DNA from: Atriophallophorus winterbourni
Taxonomy: Eukaryota; Platyhelminthes; Trematoda; Plagiorchiida; Microphallidae
Length of the DNA stretch: 64,000 nt
Direction: 5' to 3'
NCBI GenBank assembly: GCA_013407085.1
Contig: JACCGJ010001780.1
Coordinates: forward strand, 25,001-89,000
The position numbers and the translations under genes were made by a program. Positions 10,239 to 22,300 of this stretch are shown one piece after another (position 1 is the first letter of the stretch; the number at the start of each line of letters is the position of its first letter). A model generated the notes under the pieces. It worked only from the letters and a program-made list of their open reading frames with translations, did not search any database and was not told the origin of the DNA.

Positions 10239-10305
10239 GTTGGCGGTACATTTATCCATCCTTTGGTATTCAATATGCCCTGAGATAATGTGATATTTTC
10301 ACGCA

Positions 10306-10380
10306 ATGTCTAATGCCGCGACACATGGGCGCTCCAGTGAATCCTCACTGGAGCATTCTTTCACCAATATTTTTGCTATT
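10306..10380 (+). CDS. MED13: MED13 exon 1
   Basis: Encodes residues 1-25, starting MSNAATHG and ending SLEHSFTNIFAI, which lines up with the SLEDC..N.F.L start of animal MED13. It ends at a GTACGT donor after a complete codon. The following intron is 34 nt. Confidence 0.85.
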
Positions 10381-13300
10381 GTACGTTCGTGCTTATATTC
10401 ATAACTTTTCCTAGACCGATTGTAGCGGTATTCATTATAAGAAATATACCTTGAAAGTTGAAAAAGAATACAAGGATGTGTTGGATGATCCGATTGTTAA
10501 ATCATTCGTTTTGTGTCAAAAGAATAGCGTCATGTCAGCATGGGTCCGTTCGAAAAAAGATTCACTTGAACAAGTTGATCCATGCATGGTCACGAAACAC
10601 AGCAGGGAATTATGGGTGTTTTGGTATGGGAACGGCGACTTTCCGAATTCGGAAAGTTGCATTCTTCCGGATTTGCGGGAAAGCGACAGAGGAAATTGGC
10701 GTCAAGGTCTATCCTACGAGACTCGAACGGTTCTTTTCCGGGCTTTGCATAATGTCTTAGAAAGGTAAACATGGTTTTCTTTTATATTTCGTAGATGCCT
10801 TGTATCCAAAGGATTCATCCGACTTGGAAAATGGTTTATTCAACCATATAAATCTAATTGCAGTGAAGATTAGTAGGTTTTTTCTTTTTTTAATTTTCTC
10901 CAGTGCGCAATACAGTGTTAGCTTTTCATTCTTTCTACACGGTGAGAGTACGGTATGCGCTAGCCTTGATTTGCGTCGACATCCATTGCTTCGACGTGTA
11001 GGCTCCAAGCACATCTTTCGTTGTTCTAGGATGCAAAAACCTATCCCAGGTATTTCTATGATAAATCTGCTGAATGCTTTTGAATTTTATTTATCTTCTG
11101 ACACCACTTCGTTGGTTGCCATGAAACCGGTGAAATATTCATTGATTTCGAACTCCTTGCCTGTTTATTCTTAGCATGCAATTTCTTAATATTTCTTACC
11201 GACAGTTGGTGTAGTACTGTTTATTTTGAATCTGTGGGAAGTGTTTTTCGAGTTCACCTTTATTTTTTAATGATTAGTGTCATTATCATCATTGCTTACT
11301 CTACTAAATTCAAGCAAGAAAATATGGAACTCACATTAGAAATACGTAGACTTTATTTTTGTTTTCTGCGTTGTACTTCATGACGTCTGTGTTCCTCGCC
11401 TTTTATTTAACAGTGGTTTTAGCACCTTATGGAATTTCCGCGGAACTTATTGGTCCCAGTTCTCATGTGGGCACCGATGGCTATGCAGATGAATTGGAAA
11501 CATGGTGTGGCTTTTATCCCTTGCGCTCTACTGCAAATTTTACCAACGGCGATGACGAATCAATGGGTGTGCCGAATTTTGCAACCTCATGCCAGACTCC
11601 TCAGAATTCTCGCACGCATAATCAACAACGATTTAGTGTACCTCATGACAAACGTCCCCTGTTCAAGGGCTCTACAATTAATTCTGATGCAACACCTTCT
11701 TTTGTCGACGTCATTATTGGTAAGGTTTTTTTATTTCTGCTCCTTTTACTGTCAAACGTTTGTTAAAATTGAAATCATACTTTTTATCCCCAGGGCGGTT
11801 CCGGATGCGCTATCCTTCTTGTTTTGTGTTGATTACGGACAAGCAAGTTGCTGCACGAAATCAGACTACTGACGTCTCGCCTACTGGTCATCAACCTAAA
11901 GCTATCGTGTCTAATTCTAGTCACCATATATCTCGATTCATGTGCAACTTTTCGGTAGAATCCAGTAATAGAATTACAATGGATGATCAGAAATTGCACT
12001 CATTTTGGCGAATTCCGTCCACCAAGCGAACGATATCTGCAGATAATTCAATCGAACTATTATCCACCGGGCTGCCCTGTTGCAACCTTTTATTTGACGT
12101 TCATCGAATTGGTCTAGCAGATCAATCTTTGCTATTGAGTTGTTTGCATTATGGCCTATCTATTAAGCGTCCTCGCTTGGAGCTGAACAACACAAATGAA
12201 ATCAACAGAGATGAGAGCAATGGATGTGTTCAAAACGCGGAGCATTTCAATCTCTCCGGTTCCCGAACAAAAATTTGCGACTGTCCACGGTAGTTCATTA
12301 TTCTTGCACAATCACTTTTTTATTTCATCCTCACATGTGTCGCTGAAAATTAGTCATATATTAATACTTCAAGATATTTGTCAAGCTTTTGTTACACTTC
12401 TAAAAAAATTATCTATGCTGCTCCGGAAATAGCATCTTGGGTTTTCAATAGCATTTTGGATACTTTATTGCAGAGAAGTAATGTTAGAACCCATGGTCCT
12501 TGTGTGCGACAGTTTGCAGTTTTGTCATAAGCTGTACGCAGGCAGATTGTTCTTTGTAAAAACACTCCCATAGTTTAATTAGGATTAGAATGTAGTACTT
12601 GTCTGATAGACTTGCAGATAGAGAAAGTGTGATTCGAACATTAGTTATAGCGTTGAACTCATCTCGCTGTAAACCATGCAGGGATTCTGTCTCCTACTCC
12701 GTCCGATCTACCGTAACGCGTTCTAATAACAAAATTGCTAATGTAAAAATAATTCGTGAAGATGAAGATGAGTTGTATGACTCCATTCTTAAATATATTT
12801 TGGGTGCACTATTCACTTTCCATTGTTTATGTTTATGGTAATCAGTTATGCTGCCTTATCCCTCGCTGTAGTTTTCAATATAGGGGCAGTTACCGAGGTT
12901 AAGCTTTGTTTATATGTAAAACATCACATATTCTCAAATATTCCGTTTCATTCTTTTTTGTCTCAACGGAGCCACAAGAGTTAAACCTATGTACCACAAA
13001 ACCATTGGTATTACCGTTCTAAGATACTTTCTGGTTCATAACGCTCGATCGTATGCATGAAAGAATTTGAATTGTACGGCTCCATCTAGTATGTGCTTTC
13101 ATTAAAAGCTGATTACTGAACGTGACTTTCTGTGAATACGCATTTCCATCAATATCACCACATTCTTATGTAATAATGAGCTGTCCGTATATTTAATTAA
13201 GCTACTTTTCAAGGGCTAGTTTGGATCGCTTCTCTTGAGCTCGGCTTTATGTGGTTTTGCCCTTATGCAATAATAACAACTTCTACAACGTATTTGACAT

Positions 13301-16300
13301 GGAATATTATTAGCACCACTCGTGTGGGTTCTTTTAGTAATGGCTAAACTTTGAGTTGTAGGTATGTTCATCATGCCGTTGATCTGTTCTCGTTGAGAAA
13401 CACGCGGTACCATGTTTCTCTATTGATTGGAAATGTCTCACATTGCTGTCATTTCGAAATGTATCGCTCTTAGTGTCTTATATTATTATTATATTTGCAC
13501 AATCTGATACAGATATAGTGCCGTTCAACATAAACAATGAGATGTACAAAGCGAGAAGGGGGGTACAAAGCGTTGTCATCGGCATCGTTGAACGTAGGCA
13601 TGATACTACCCGGTTGCCTACACCGAAGTAGGGCTTAGTGTCTTCCACCTTTGCTCCATTGTGTGTGTCATCACAGTAAATTATGTTTCGTGTTGAACCA
13701 CTTGTTTATCAACCCATATTTAAAATAATATTATTCATTCTCCAGTTTATCAGCGCAACAACAGACCAGTGCATATACAACGGCTCATCTTAGTGATTGC
13801 GGACTTCGCCATGCGCTTCGTAAATTTATCAATCAGAATGATCGCTTACGTAGCAATAAGCGAAATCATGCGGCGTCCCTCTCGTCTTTCATTGTCTCTC
13901 ACGATCCTTTGATGCCCACCCTGAGTCCCCAGCCGGCTTGTCTGCTAGCTACATGTTCTGCTTCATGTGGCAGTATTTGTAAGCGTAACAACGAAATATT
14001 GTCAGACTACAAGGTAGAACACAACGCAGATCCTGCTCCCTTAAAGTCGTTCACCCCGCCTTCACTTTCAACCCGGCCTGCGCCCGAACTCGCGGCAAAT
14101 CCGCAGAAAAATATGATCACCGTACGTTCACGTTTTATTTCATACAAGTGCTTTTATAATTCACCCAATTACACCGACACATTTCTCATCTATCGATCAT
14201 TAGCAGTGTCGTTGATTGGCTGTCACGCGTCGTACAAGAATAATACATGCAACGAAAAGAGGGAAGCGAGCTTAACATACTATGTCGTACATACTGTATT
14301 TAAGCGCCCATGTTGTTGCTAAGCAATCGTTATGGAACCCTAATGAATAAAGCAAGATCATTTAGAGAGATTCTTTTTGGCTGTTAGTGCCATGCATCAT
14401 ATCAATTTATCCTGAATCTTTCACCTGACGAACTTAATCGGAGGTTGAAAATCAGGGTTTTCCTTCCCTTAGATGAAATGCTCTCCTAGGCTAACGAGCT
14501 CCATCTGCCCGAAGCAAACTGGTTTTCAGTCACTCGTCCTCGCCCCTTCTCCTGTTGGTAGAAGCAGTTCCGTCGGGCTCGGGGAGCCACTCGTGCAGGC
14601 CAGAAGCTGGACGTTTCACAGCGTCATAACGTGCACAATACGGACTCAACACATTCAGCAATACCTTAGTCTATGACCGACCCGCTGCATGACTGTGCAA
14701 TCCTGCAGTACTTCCGTGCTGATTAGCTATCACCATGCTATTTTTCCACGGTATGGTATGGACTGAAAACACGAGCGTGATCCAGGCAAATTACCACACA
14801 GTCGGACACTGCATGTCGTAGAAGATACTGTCAGGTTGCCCAGGCCTAGACAGATATGGAAAAGAAAAATAGCAATGACAGTGAGACTCCAGCGTATTTT
14901 CGCGTGCAGCTCGCTACCGGTGACAAATTAATTTAGCACGGTGTTGACTGCGCAGCACAAAAATGCTACACGATTGCACATCCGTGCAACACCGGTACTG
15001 TGCTGCATGCTGAACACACTGGAATATCACTGCCTTCTCTATTTTCCGTTGTTATATCTGTCTAGATCTGGGCAACCTGACAGTATAATAGCCCATGCAG
15101 CCCGGACACCTTAGCTCGTGCGGTGTACGACTGTGTGGCGCTATGTCTGGATCCAGGCTTTTGATTTCATGCATAATAGCCCTCTCTAGTCTATGACTGT
15201 GCATCGCTTTGTTTGGATTAGTCTGGTGATTTCATACTTAATACACACATGGACCCAAACCGCATGGGTGTAACACGTTGTCAACAGCGAATTTCTGTTA
15301 TACTTGATTCTCTCACATTTCTTCAGATACCCAATGGACTTATCGCCTCTGATCGTTCGCGGACATCCTGCAACTTGAATTCCTACCAGCTTGCGAAACC
15401 TCCGTTACTGATATCCGTGCCTAAAGAGTTGCAGGAAAACCATTGGTTATGGGGACAGTCTAATACTCACAACCAGGGTGATATTCAAAAACCGGATCTT
15501 CAGTTGGATGTTCCCGATCTGATCGAATTGGAGGATTATTACGCTCTACGGACGGCTTCCGCTAATTGTGTTCGCTCAGAATATTTGGCGACCGATGAAA
15601 TGTGAGCCTTTATTTCCGTTAATTTTCTCGGTTAAATTGTGACTTGTGCTTTCCCACAAACAGTTTGATTAATTTGGCTTATCAGCTTTAATCTTCGTTT
15701 TTTTGTTTTTATGTTTTTCATGCCTTTCAACGGAGCCTCGTGTTTTATATTTTACTGAAATGAATACATCAACACAGCCAAACGCTCAAGCGCAGCATGA
15801 AAAACATGACTTTGTAAAATTATTGTATCGCCAACATCTGACACCTTGATGAGGGTTCACTGTGTTTTTCTATTTGAACCTCGTAGATCAGTATACGAAT
15901 ATTTATGAATATGTTATGTGAATATTTCCTTCGAAGTCCAACCTGGTCTCAATTTATCGTCCGTTGTTGAAGCTATTTTCCTATGCTATAATAATATCTC
16001 AGGTCATCGTAAAAGCCATCTTTCCTTCTATCCGGTATCATTCAACGTATTATTGTATTATTAGTATTGTAATGTGAAATTAAGTTGTCATCTACTAGCA
16101 CGCAGGAGTAATAGGATCGAGTTTTGTGACATTCGCGGGTCTGTTAATTGGAAATCATCGTTTTACTAACGTGGTTTTGTTTGCCACTCTGATTGGCCTC
16201 ATTGTAAGTGTGGCCAGACTGACTTGGCTCATGCAGATGAAGGCTTTGACTGTTAAACTAGCTGTATTTGGGGCCCAAGAGATCAGAATTTGCAGGGACT

Positions 16301-19300
16301 TCTTACCCTCAAAATGGTGTCCAATGGCGGTATTGTAGATATGTTGGCGTGTTTGATTAATCTGTCAAGTGAACTGGCGAGAAAAGCTGGTTATGATGTG
16401 TGACATTGAAAGCCGCAAGGAAGCTGTCATGCTGATGTCGCTCTACTGGTTCACAACACGTGTATGCATGTTTGATTTGAGGTGTAGGCAACTCATCCCA
16501 GTGCCTAATCTTCGATATGTTCAGTAGCTTTTTAAGTCCCACCATTCCCCGTCTTTTTTGAATTTTACTTTTACTTAAATTGAGGCTTAAATCTACCATT
16601 CTGAAGAAACGTTTGACCCATATATGTATAAAATCTTGCGCATGGAACCAAGCAAAGTGCCACACTCGCATAGCCTGTACATGGGTTTTGATAATGTCAG
16701 GCTGTTCATTTCTAGGTAGATGGAAGAAAGGGATAGAAGCAAAAAAACTCGAGTGCGTTTCTGTTTGCAGCTCGTTATCGGTGGTCAATCAGTTATCAGG
16801 TTTTTCTCTAAACAGTTAGCAAGTACTGCACGATCGCATATCTTTGCTACTCAGCTCATTATCCGAACGTTTTTTGCTTTATGATTTGCGATGGCGATAG
16901 TGCAACAGTTCAATGTCCTGTCGTATCCTTGCCAACTTTTCGACCTCCTGCAGCGATTTCTCTTGTATACATGGCTGTAAAATTATGTATCATCTCCATC
17001 CTGTTCACGTAACACCGTGGTACATTGCATGTCTCCGTAGTTTCGCTTGGTGTTTTGGTTTAACCAATTTTCATATTGGGTTTATCTTTTGAACAATCAA
17101 TTCTGTCACTGTTCTTGCATTGTTGTTTAATCGGTCTCTTATAATTGTTCTACGAATAGCAGCACAAGCGTTCACAATCAGAATTACAACACGATGGACC
17201 CCTTTCGTGTTGTGGAACACACGACAGACGGAGATCGGAACAACCTTTCACTTCATCGAGAGAAAGGTTAGTACGACCATTGATGCTTCCACTTCAATGG
17301 ATTGACCCTTCAATTTGAAGAAGAAAAATTTATTAAGGACATCTTCATTCGAAAATACTCAAAATTTCAGCTTAAGGCTTATGTTAATACCAAAATCTTA
17401 ACAAAATGTGCGTGAAAATATTTGCTGAAAATATACGAGATAAATTCGACTTTAATTGTATCAACTCATCTAAAAACTCCGTAGCAGTCGCTCGCGCTTG
17501 TCTCTCACACGAGCCAGAGTGCGCTTTGTATCTTTCCTTCTTTAACATGGTATTTGAAAATATTCGAGACCGATCCGGAGTCCATACTCATGAAAATAAA
17601 GTTTGCAATGAATCGGTTATAGCAAGTTTTCGGTAACGTTTCGCTTCTGAACTCAAAAGCTTCGTCAGACCAAGAGTGTCGGTACGAACAGTGTTCAGGT
17701 TAAAGTAATGTGTTGCTCACATCCCCATCCTGTTCAGGTTAAATGGCATTTTATTGACCAATCTTATGTTCTCTAAGATAGACAGACGAGATCAAGACAA
17801 TTGATCACACCCCCTAAATGCCGTGTTAATCCCTAAATTGTTTATTTAGTGTGCAGGTGCGAACAGCGTCCGCTGACGCACTGGTTACGTAATCAATGTG
17901 CACATTAGGCGTTATGCACGTTAATCGTTATCCGCTGCAAAACCGAACGCCAGATTGTTGAGATATCCACCACATCCACCTTGTTCACCGCATTCGCCCC
18001 AGCCTTTGTTATTTCAACTGCCTCGGCGTGAAGTCTTTCCTTATAAGATTTCACACCCCGTCTTATCGCTTCCACGTTATCAAGATCTACGCTGTGTCCA
18101 GCGTCTAGCACGTGTTCAGCTAGAGCAGAATCCCGAATCAGTGATTGCTATTCACAGGGATTGCGGGGTTGTTTTCATGCTCGTTTCCTATGTTCGTTTA
18201 CCCTGGTGAAAAGTTCTCTAGACGTTTGCCTAATGTAAACACCCGCGCAACCCTTGCATTCGATTTTGTAGATGCAGTTTGTCGCACAACCTAAAGGAGT
18301 CTTATATTTGAGATGCATTAATACGGAGCGGAGATTTCTACCTGCCTTATATATTACTCTAATACCTGCGTTATTCAAGATTCGACTTATTCCTTTGGAG
18401 GCGCTTTCGACATACGGTAGAGATACCGTAGCTCGCCAAACTTTTTCCGTTTTCGGTTGCGGAGGTTTAACTCGGTTCAATTGGCGCTCAATTAAGCTCT
18501 TGGGGTAACCATGATTTGCAAGTCGACGACTGACTTCTTGATGAGCTCGTCTCTTATCGGCATCATCGCTGCAGAGGCGGTCAACCTTGTAGAATAGCGA
18601 TTTTGCTACGGACTAAAATACCCTTCCAGGATGCGCAGATGTGAATCTCAAAATGACATCTGTGTCGATTGGCTTACGATGTACCGTGGTTCTTATCTTT
18701 TGCGCGAGACAGTCCAAGAACGGAAGTGTCCCTGGTTGCGATTAGTTGTTAAGAATCCCCCTCTTGACCAGGTAAACAATCGCGTTCGATCGATAACGAG
18801 AAAAATCAACAATGAAAGTAGTGTCAATGAAAACTAACATATCATCCATAGCGTTTTATTTTAGATAAATCGATTTTGTATATCTGGCATCGCCTTCAGT
18901 TTTTTCATCCAGACAAATTGCGCTTCTTTTCCTTTATCTTATCCCGCGGTGTTTCTCTTCGTCTAGTTACAATAGCCCCAGAGATCTCGGTCGATCGCTG
19001 TGATCTCGAGCCTCCCGTCGAACACTCGAACAATTCACATTCCATCGAAACGGTTCCCGCTTCCCAGCCTCCGTTGTCTGGCTCTACCACGTCGATTCTC
19101 AGTCGCACTTTGGGTTTCCTCCCACGTGTAAGTTGAAAGTCGTTCTGCAACGAAAGCTTTTCATGCATTCTTTTGATTCGCGAAATCCTTGTGTATTCCT
19201 TTTCCTGTAATCAATTTGCTGAAGCGTTACGGAATGCTGTTTTGCTCAACCCTTTACGCATCCCCTCGTTTATAGTGTAACCAAAATCTCTTTCTTGGAC

Positions 19301-22300
19301 CAAAAGTGTTTTGTCGAACTGACTTTAGCATTTCTATGCTACTAATCCTAGATTATTCTCGACTTGAAGTTACCTTAATGTAAAATTCATACCTGCTATC
19401 AAGTAGTCGGGCTTAAAACTGTTATTGATTTAGTTTTGTTTTGCGTTTTGTTTGGCATGTTGCGAGTAGCAATGCTGATTTCGGGAGTGGTTGCATCAGG
19501 ATTCATCACGCACTTCCTGATTTTTCGATTCTTGCGTAACCAGACCCCCGTATCTATGATATCACTGTTCGTAACTGGAAAACAACCGTTTCAATCCAAA
19601 TCATTAGTCTTAGTTGAAATTTCCCTAGCATCAATGCTTTCATATTGAACGCTTGTTCAACCTGACAAGAAAACATCTCGCTATCTTGTTGTGAGTTTTA
19701 TCTTTAAAATAGTTTGCGGTAGATGTGACGACTATCTAATTAATCACACCGATAAGACGCGTTATCAGCCCAGTAACCGTCCAACGTTTACACCGTCACA
19801 ATTCCCTTTTGAATTTCAGATGGGCATGAGTTTGGCGAGTAGCAGTGGGTCAGGATCCATCGGACCAGCTGAATTGGCGCTCATGCTACCTACCCCTCCA
19901 TCGCACGATGCCCCACAACCCAGTCCAGTTGACGGAGTGACCTCGAGTTCCTCCACCTTGAACGCTTCCAATACGATTGTGTCACGCTCGAATCATTCTC
20001 TAACTTCGTCGGCCAATTCTCCTATTCCCACTTCATTGCATGACGCAGCCGAGGCGTACAATGCTGGTACTTCAAATCTAAGCCTCCCGTTGGCCCATCT
20101 TCGACACGTTGCCAAGCAGTCGTGCATTCAAGATTATCATTACCTCAACCTGGATCCACATCAGGCGAGTAGCATTCGCATCCGAACCTTGTTTCCTTAT
20201 ATATGTTTGAAAGAGAGAGGGGGGGCTGTCAAGACGATTATTTCGTTCAATTTGATAGTTTATATTTTGACTAAAATATTATGTGATTAAACAGGCGTGG
20301 TCATACCAATATTTGTGGAATCCATCAGATCTCAAGCCCGAAGACCGTGCGAATAGTCGTCGTCATGAGGCAAAGTACGAAAAAATATGGGGTATGATAC
20401 ACGGGTAATCAAAGACGATATCCAAATAGTAAGCCATCACCGTTTGAGTGTGGTTCAATTATCCATGAACAAATCCGTACTCGTCAAATTAGAAAGCTGG
20501 GTTGAGCACATCTTTTCTATTTTCTTTCTATTTCTTTTGTCATATCTGTCTAGGCCTGGGCAGTCTGACAGCCCACTTGCAGTCTCTGGCTATGCGGCGC
20601 TTTGTCTGGATCAGGCTTGTGCTTTCACATCACATTTAACAATCGTCATTGATCCGGGCGACTGTTTGAAATTTTCAGTTCTAATTCATGCAAATCGCCT
20701 CAAAGTCATAAACTGCACGTGTGTTAATATGCATTCAGATTGCCCAGGTCTGCACAGACATAAGAAAGTGAAATTGGCGGTGAGATTCTAGCATGCAGCT
20801 CAGTCTCGGTGGCAAATTAATTTTTCTTTATTCATAATTTCACCCACTAGCATTCATATATTGATTCCAAAGGTTGTCATAGCCTGGGGTGGCAGTGGGG
20901 ATAAGCTCCCACTGTTTATAAAATGTTCCCACATGGAACGCGTCTCAAATAGCCTCTGACAACCAAGTCCAGCTTATAGCCTGCACTGCTTCTACCAACA
21001 GCAGAAGGGGCGAAGGCGAGTGACTGGCGCCTGAAAACCAGTTTGCTTCGCGCAGATGGAGCTCGTTAGCCTGGGAGGGCATTTTGTCTAGCGGAAAGAA
21101 AACCCTGATTTTAAACCTCCGCTGCCTTGCGGGATATCCAATCGCGGGAAAAGCTTCGGGAGTAAACCCTGAGGGAAAATCTGGAGCAGAGTCTGGTAGA
21201 CGGTTAGTTAGTGCACACCACGTCTTTCTGGCAACTCCCTGCTGCCTTGCAGGTCGCACTTGGTTGTGCAAGGGCTAGAGAAGTTTACTCGAACAAACGC
21301 CGAGTGGTGCTGGGGACGCCGCTTTGTACCCAAAATCCCAAAAATATTTATTGAAGCCGACTCATCCTCCAGGAGGAGATAGTCGCACAAAAGTAAAACT
21401 ATATATTGATTAGCACGTTTTTTTCGATAAATTCTGTTCTAATAAGATTTTCGAAACTTTTTAGTTGTAATTTTTTTCTTCAATCTCAAACAGGATTGGT
21501 CTTTCACAAAACCTTGTGCCGCTTACTACGGTGTGTCCAGCAATTACCAATTATCACGTAGCAGCTTTTTATCTCCCCTGAAATGCCTGCCGCTTGTTCA
21601 CTGGGCCTACGATCATCGAGCGCAACGTCAAAAATTACCGCTTAATGCAAGTTTCTCCGATTTCTCTTGGACGAATGCAATTTCATCCCGCCCCAGTCCT
21701 TACGCCACCTCACTCTCTCGCGGTCCGTACGAATCGGTTTCTCCTCGCCGGCCGATCAGCCCTTCCGCACACCGTGATCCTGGTTCCGACAGAGTTAAAC
21801 ATTCCTTACCTCAACCCCTGACGTGTGCTTCGGCGTTTTGTGGTGATTCTACACCACACGGCCTTCCAGCTGGTCTCGTTTTCAACGATCCTCACGATGA
21901 TCTTTGCGAACGACTGAGTAACTCTGTGGAAACCAATTCTATCCTCTTCAACGTTCTACTCTCAGACTCCATGTTAAACTTGTTCAAAGATCACAACTTT
22001 GATTCTTGTAACATTTGTGAATGCACCTCGTCTGTGCTTGGTTCGGAAGTGGATTTGTACTTATCCAATTGTGCTCCCAATCTCACTACTTCCGGAACCA
22101 GAACCAACCGGTCTTCTCTTGGCAGTGTTGCCAGTGGTGGGGCAGGGTTCGTAGCCACGGACTTGGTGGGAGGTTCTGCGTTTGCCGGATCGAGTGATTG
22201 CAAATGCGGTTTTAGTGCTGTGAGAAACCAACGCTACGTGGTTAATGGTAACTTGTTCTTCGAGGATGAAGTGGAGGTTACCAATTTGCGGCTGTGTCTC

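Larger units (their letters stand above)
8706..10305. other. Upstream region of the MED13 gene, no gene recognised
   Basis: No convincing gene. A minus-strand frame at 9621-9812 (63 codons) is not recognised. The stretch contains a perfect hairpin (9978-9998) and a strong 3' splice acceptor at 10238, both listed separately. It probably includes the MED13 promoter. Confidence 0.4.
17630..18840 (-). mobile_element. Penelope-like retroelement, 3' part (RT remnant, GIY-YIG endonuclease, hammerhead)
   Basis: Reading the minus strand from 18840: decayed reverse-transcriptase end (pieces like VFIDTTFIVDF, then FRSWTVSR and SQSTQMSF, equivalent to the FLD...YRKPTHTD region of the family), then the endonuclease frame, a 3' non-coding segment, and the hammerhead. 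Frameshifts make it non-functional. It sits inside MED13 intron 8. Confidence 0.8.

Noticed and set aside
12599..12841. 80-codon frame as a MED13 exon
   Set aside because: Exons 6 and 7 already join in phase without it, it has no clear acceptor, and it has no family similarity.
16126..16338. Hydrophobic 70-codon frame as a membrane protein
   Set aside because: Intronic, no start context, and hydrophobicity comes from T-rich sequence.
17406..17636. 76-codon frame as the missing MED13 exon
   Set aside because: Its 3' end runs into the Penelope-like terminal repeat, and the required phases (2 in, 1 out) are not met by clear sites.
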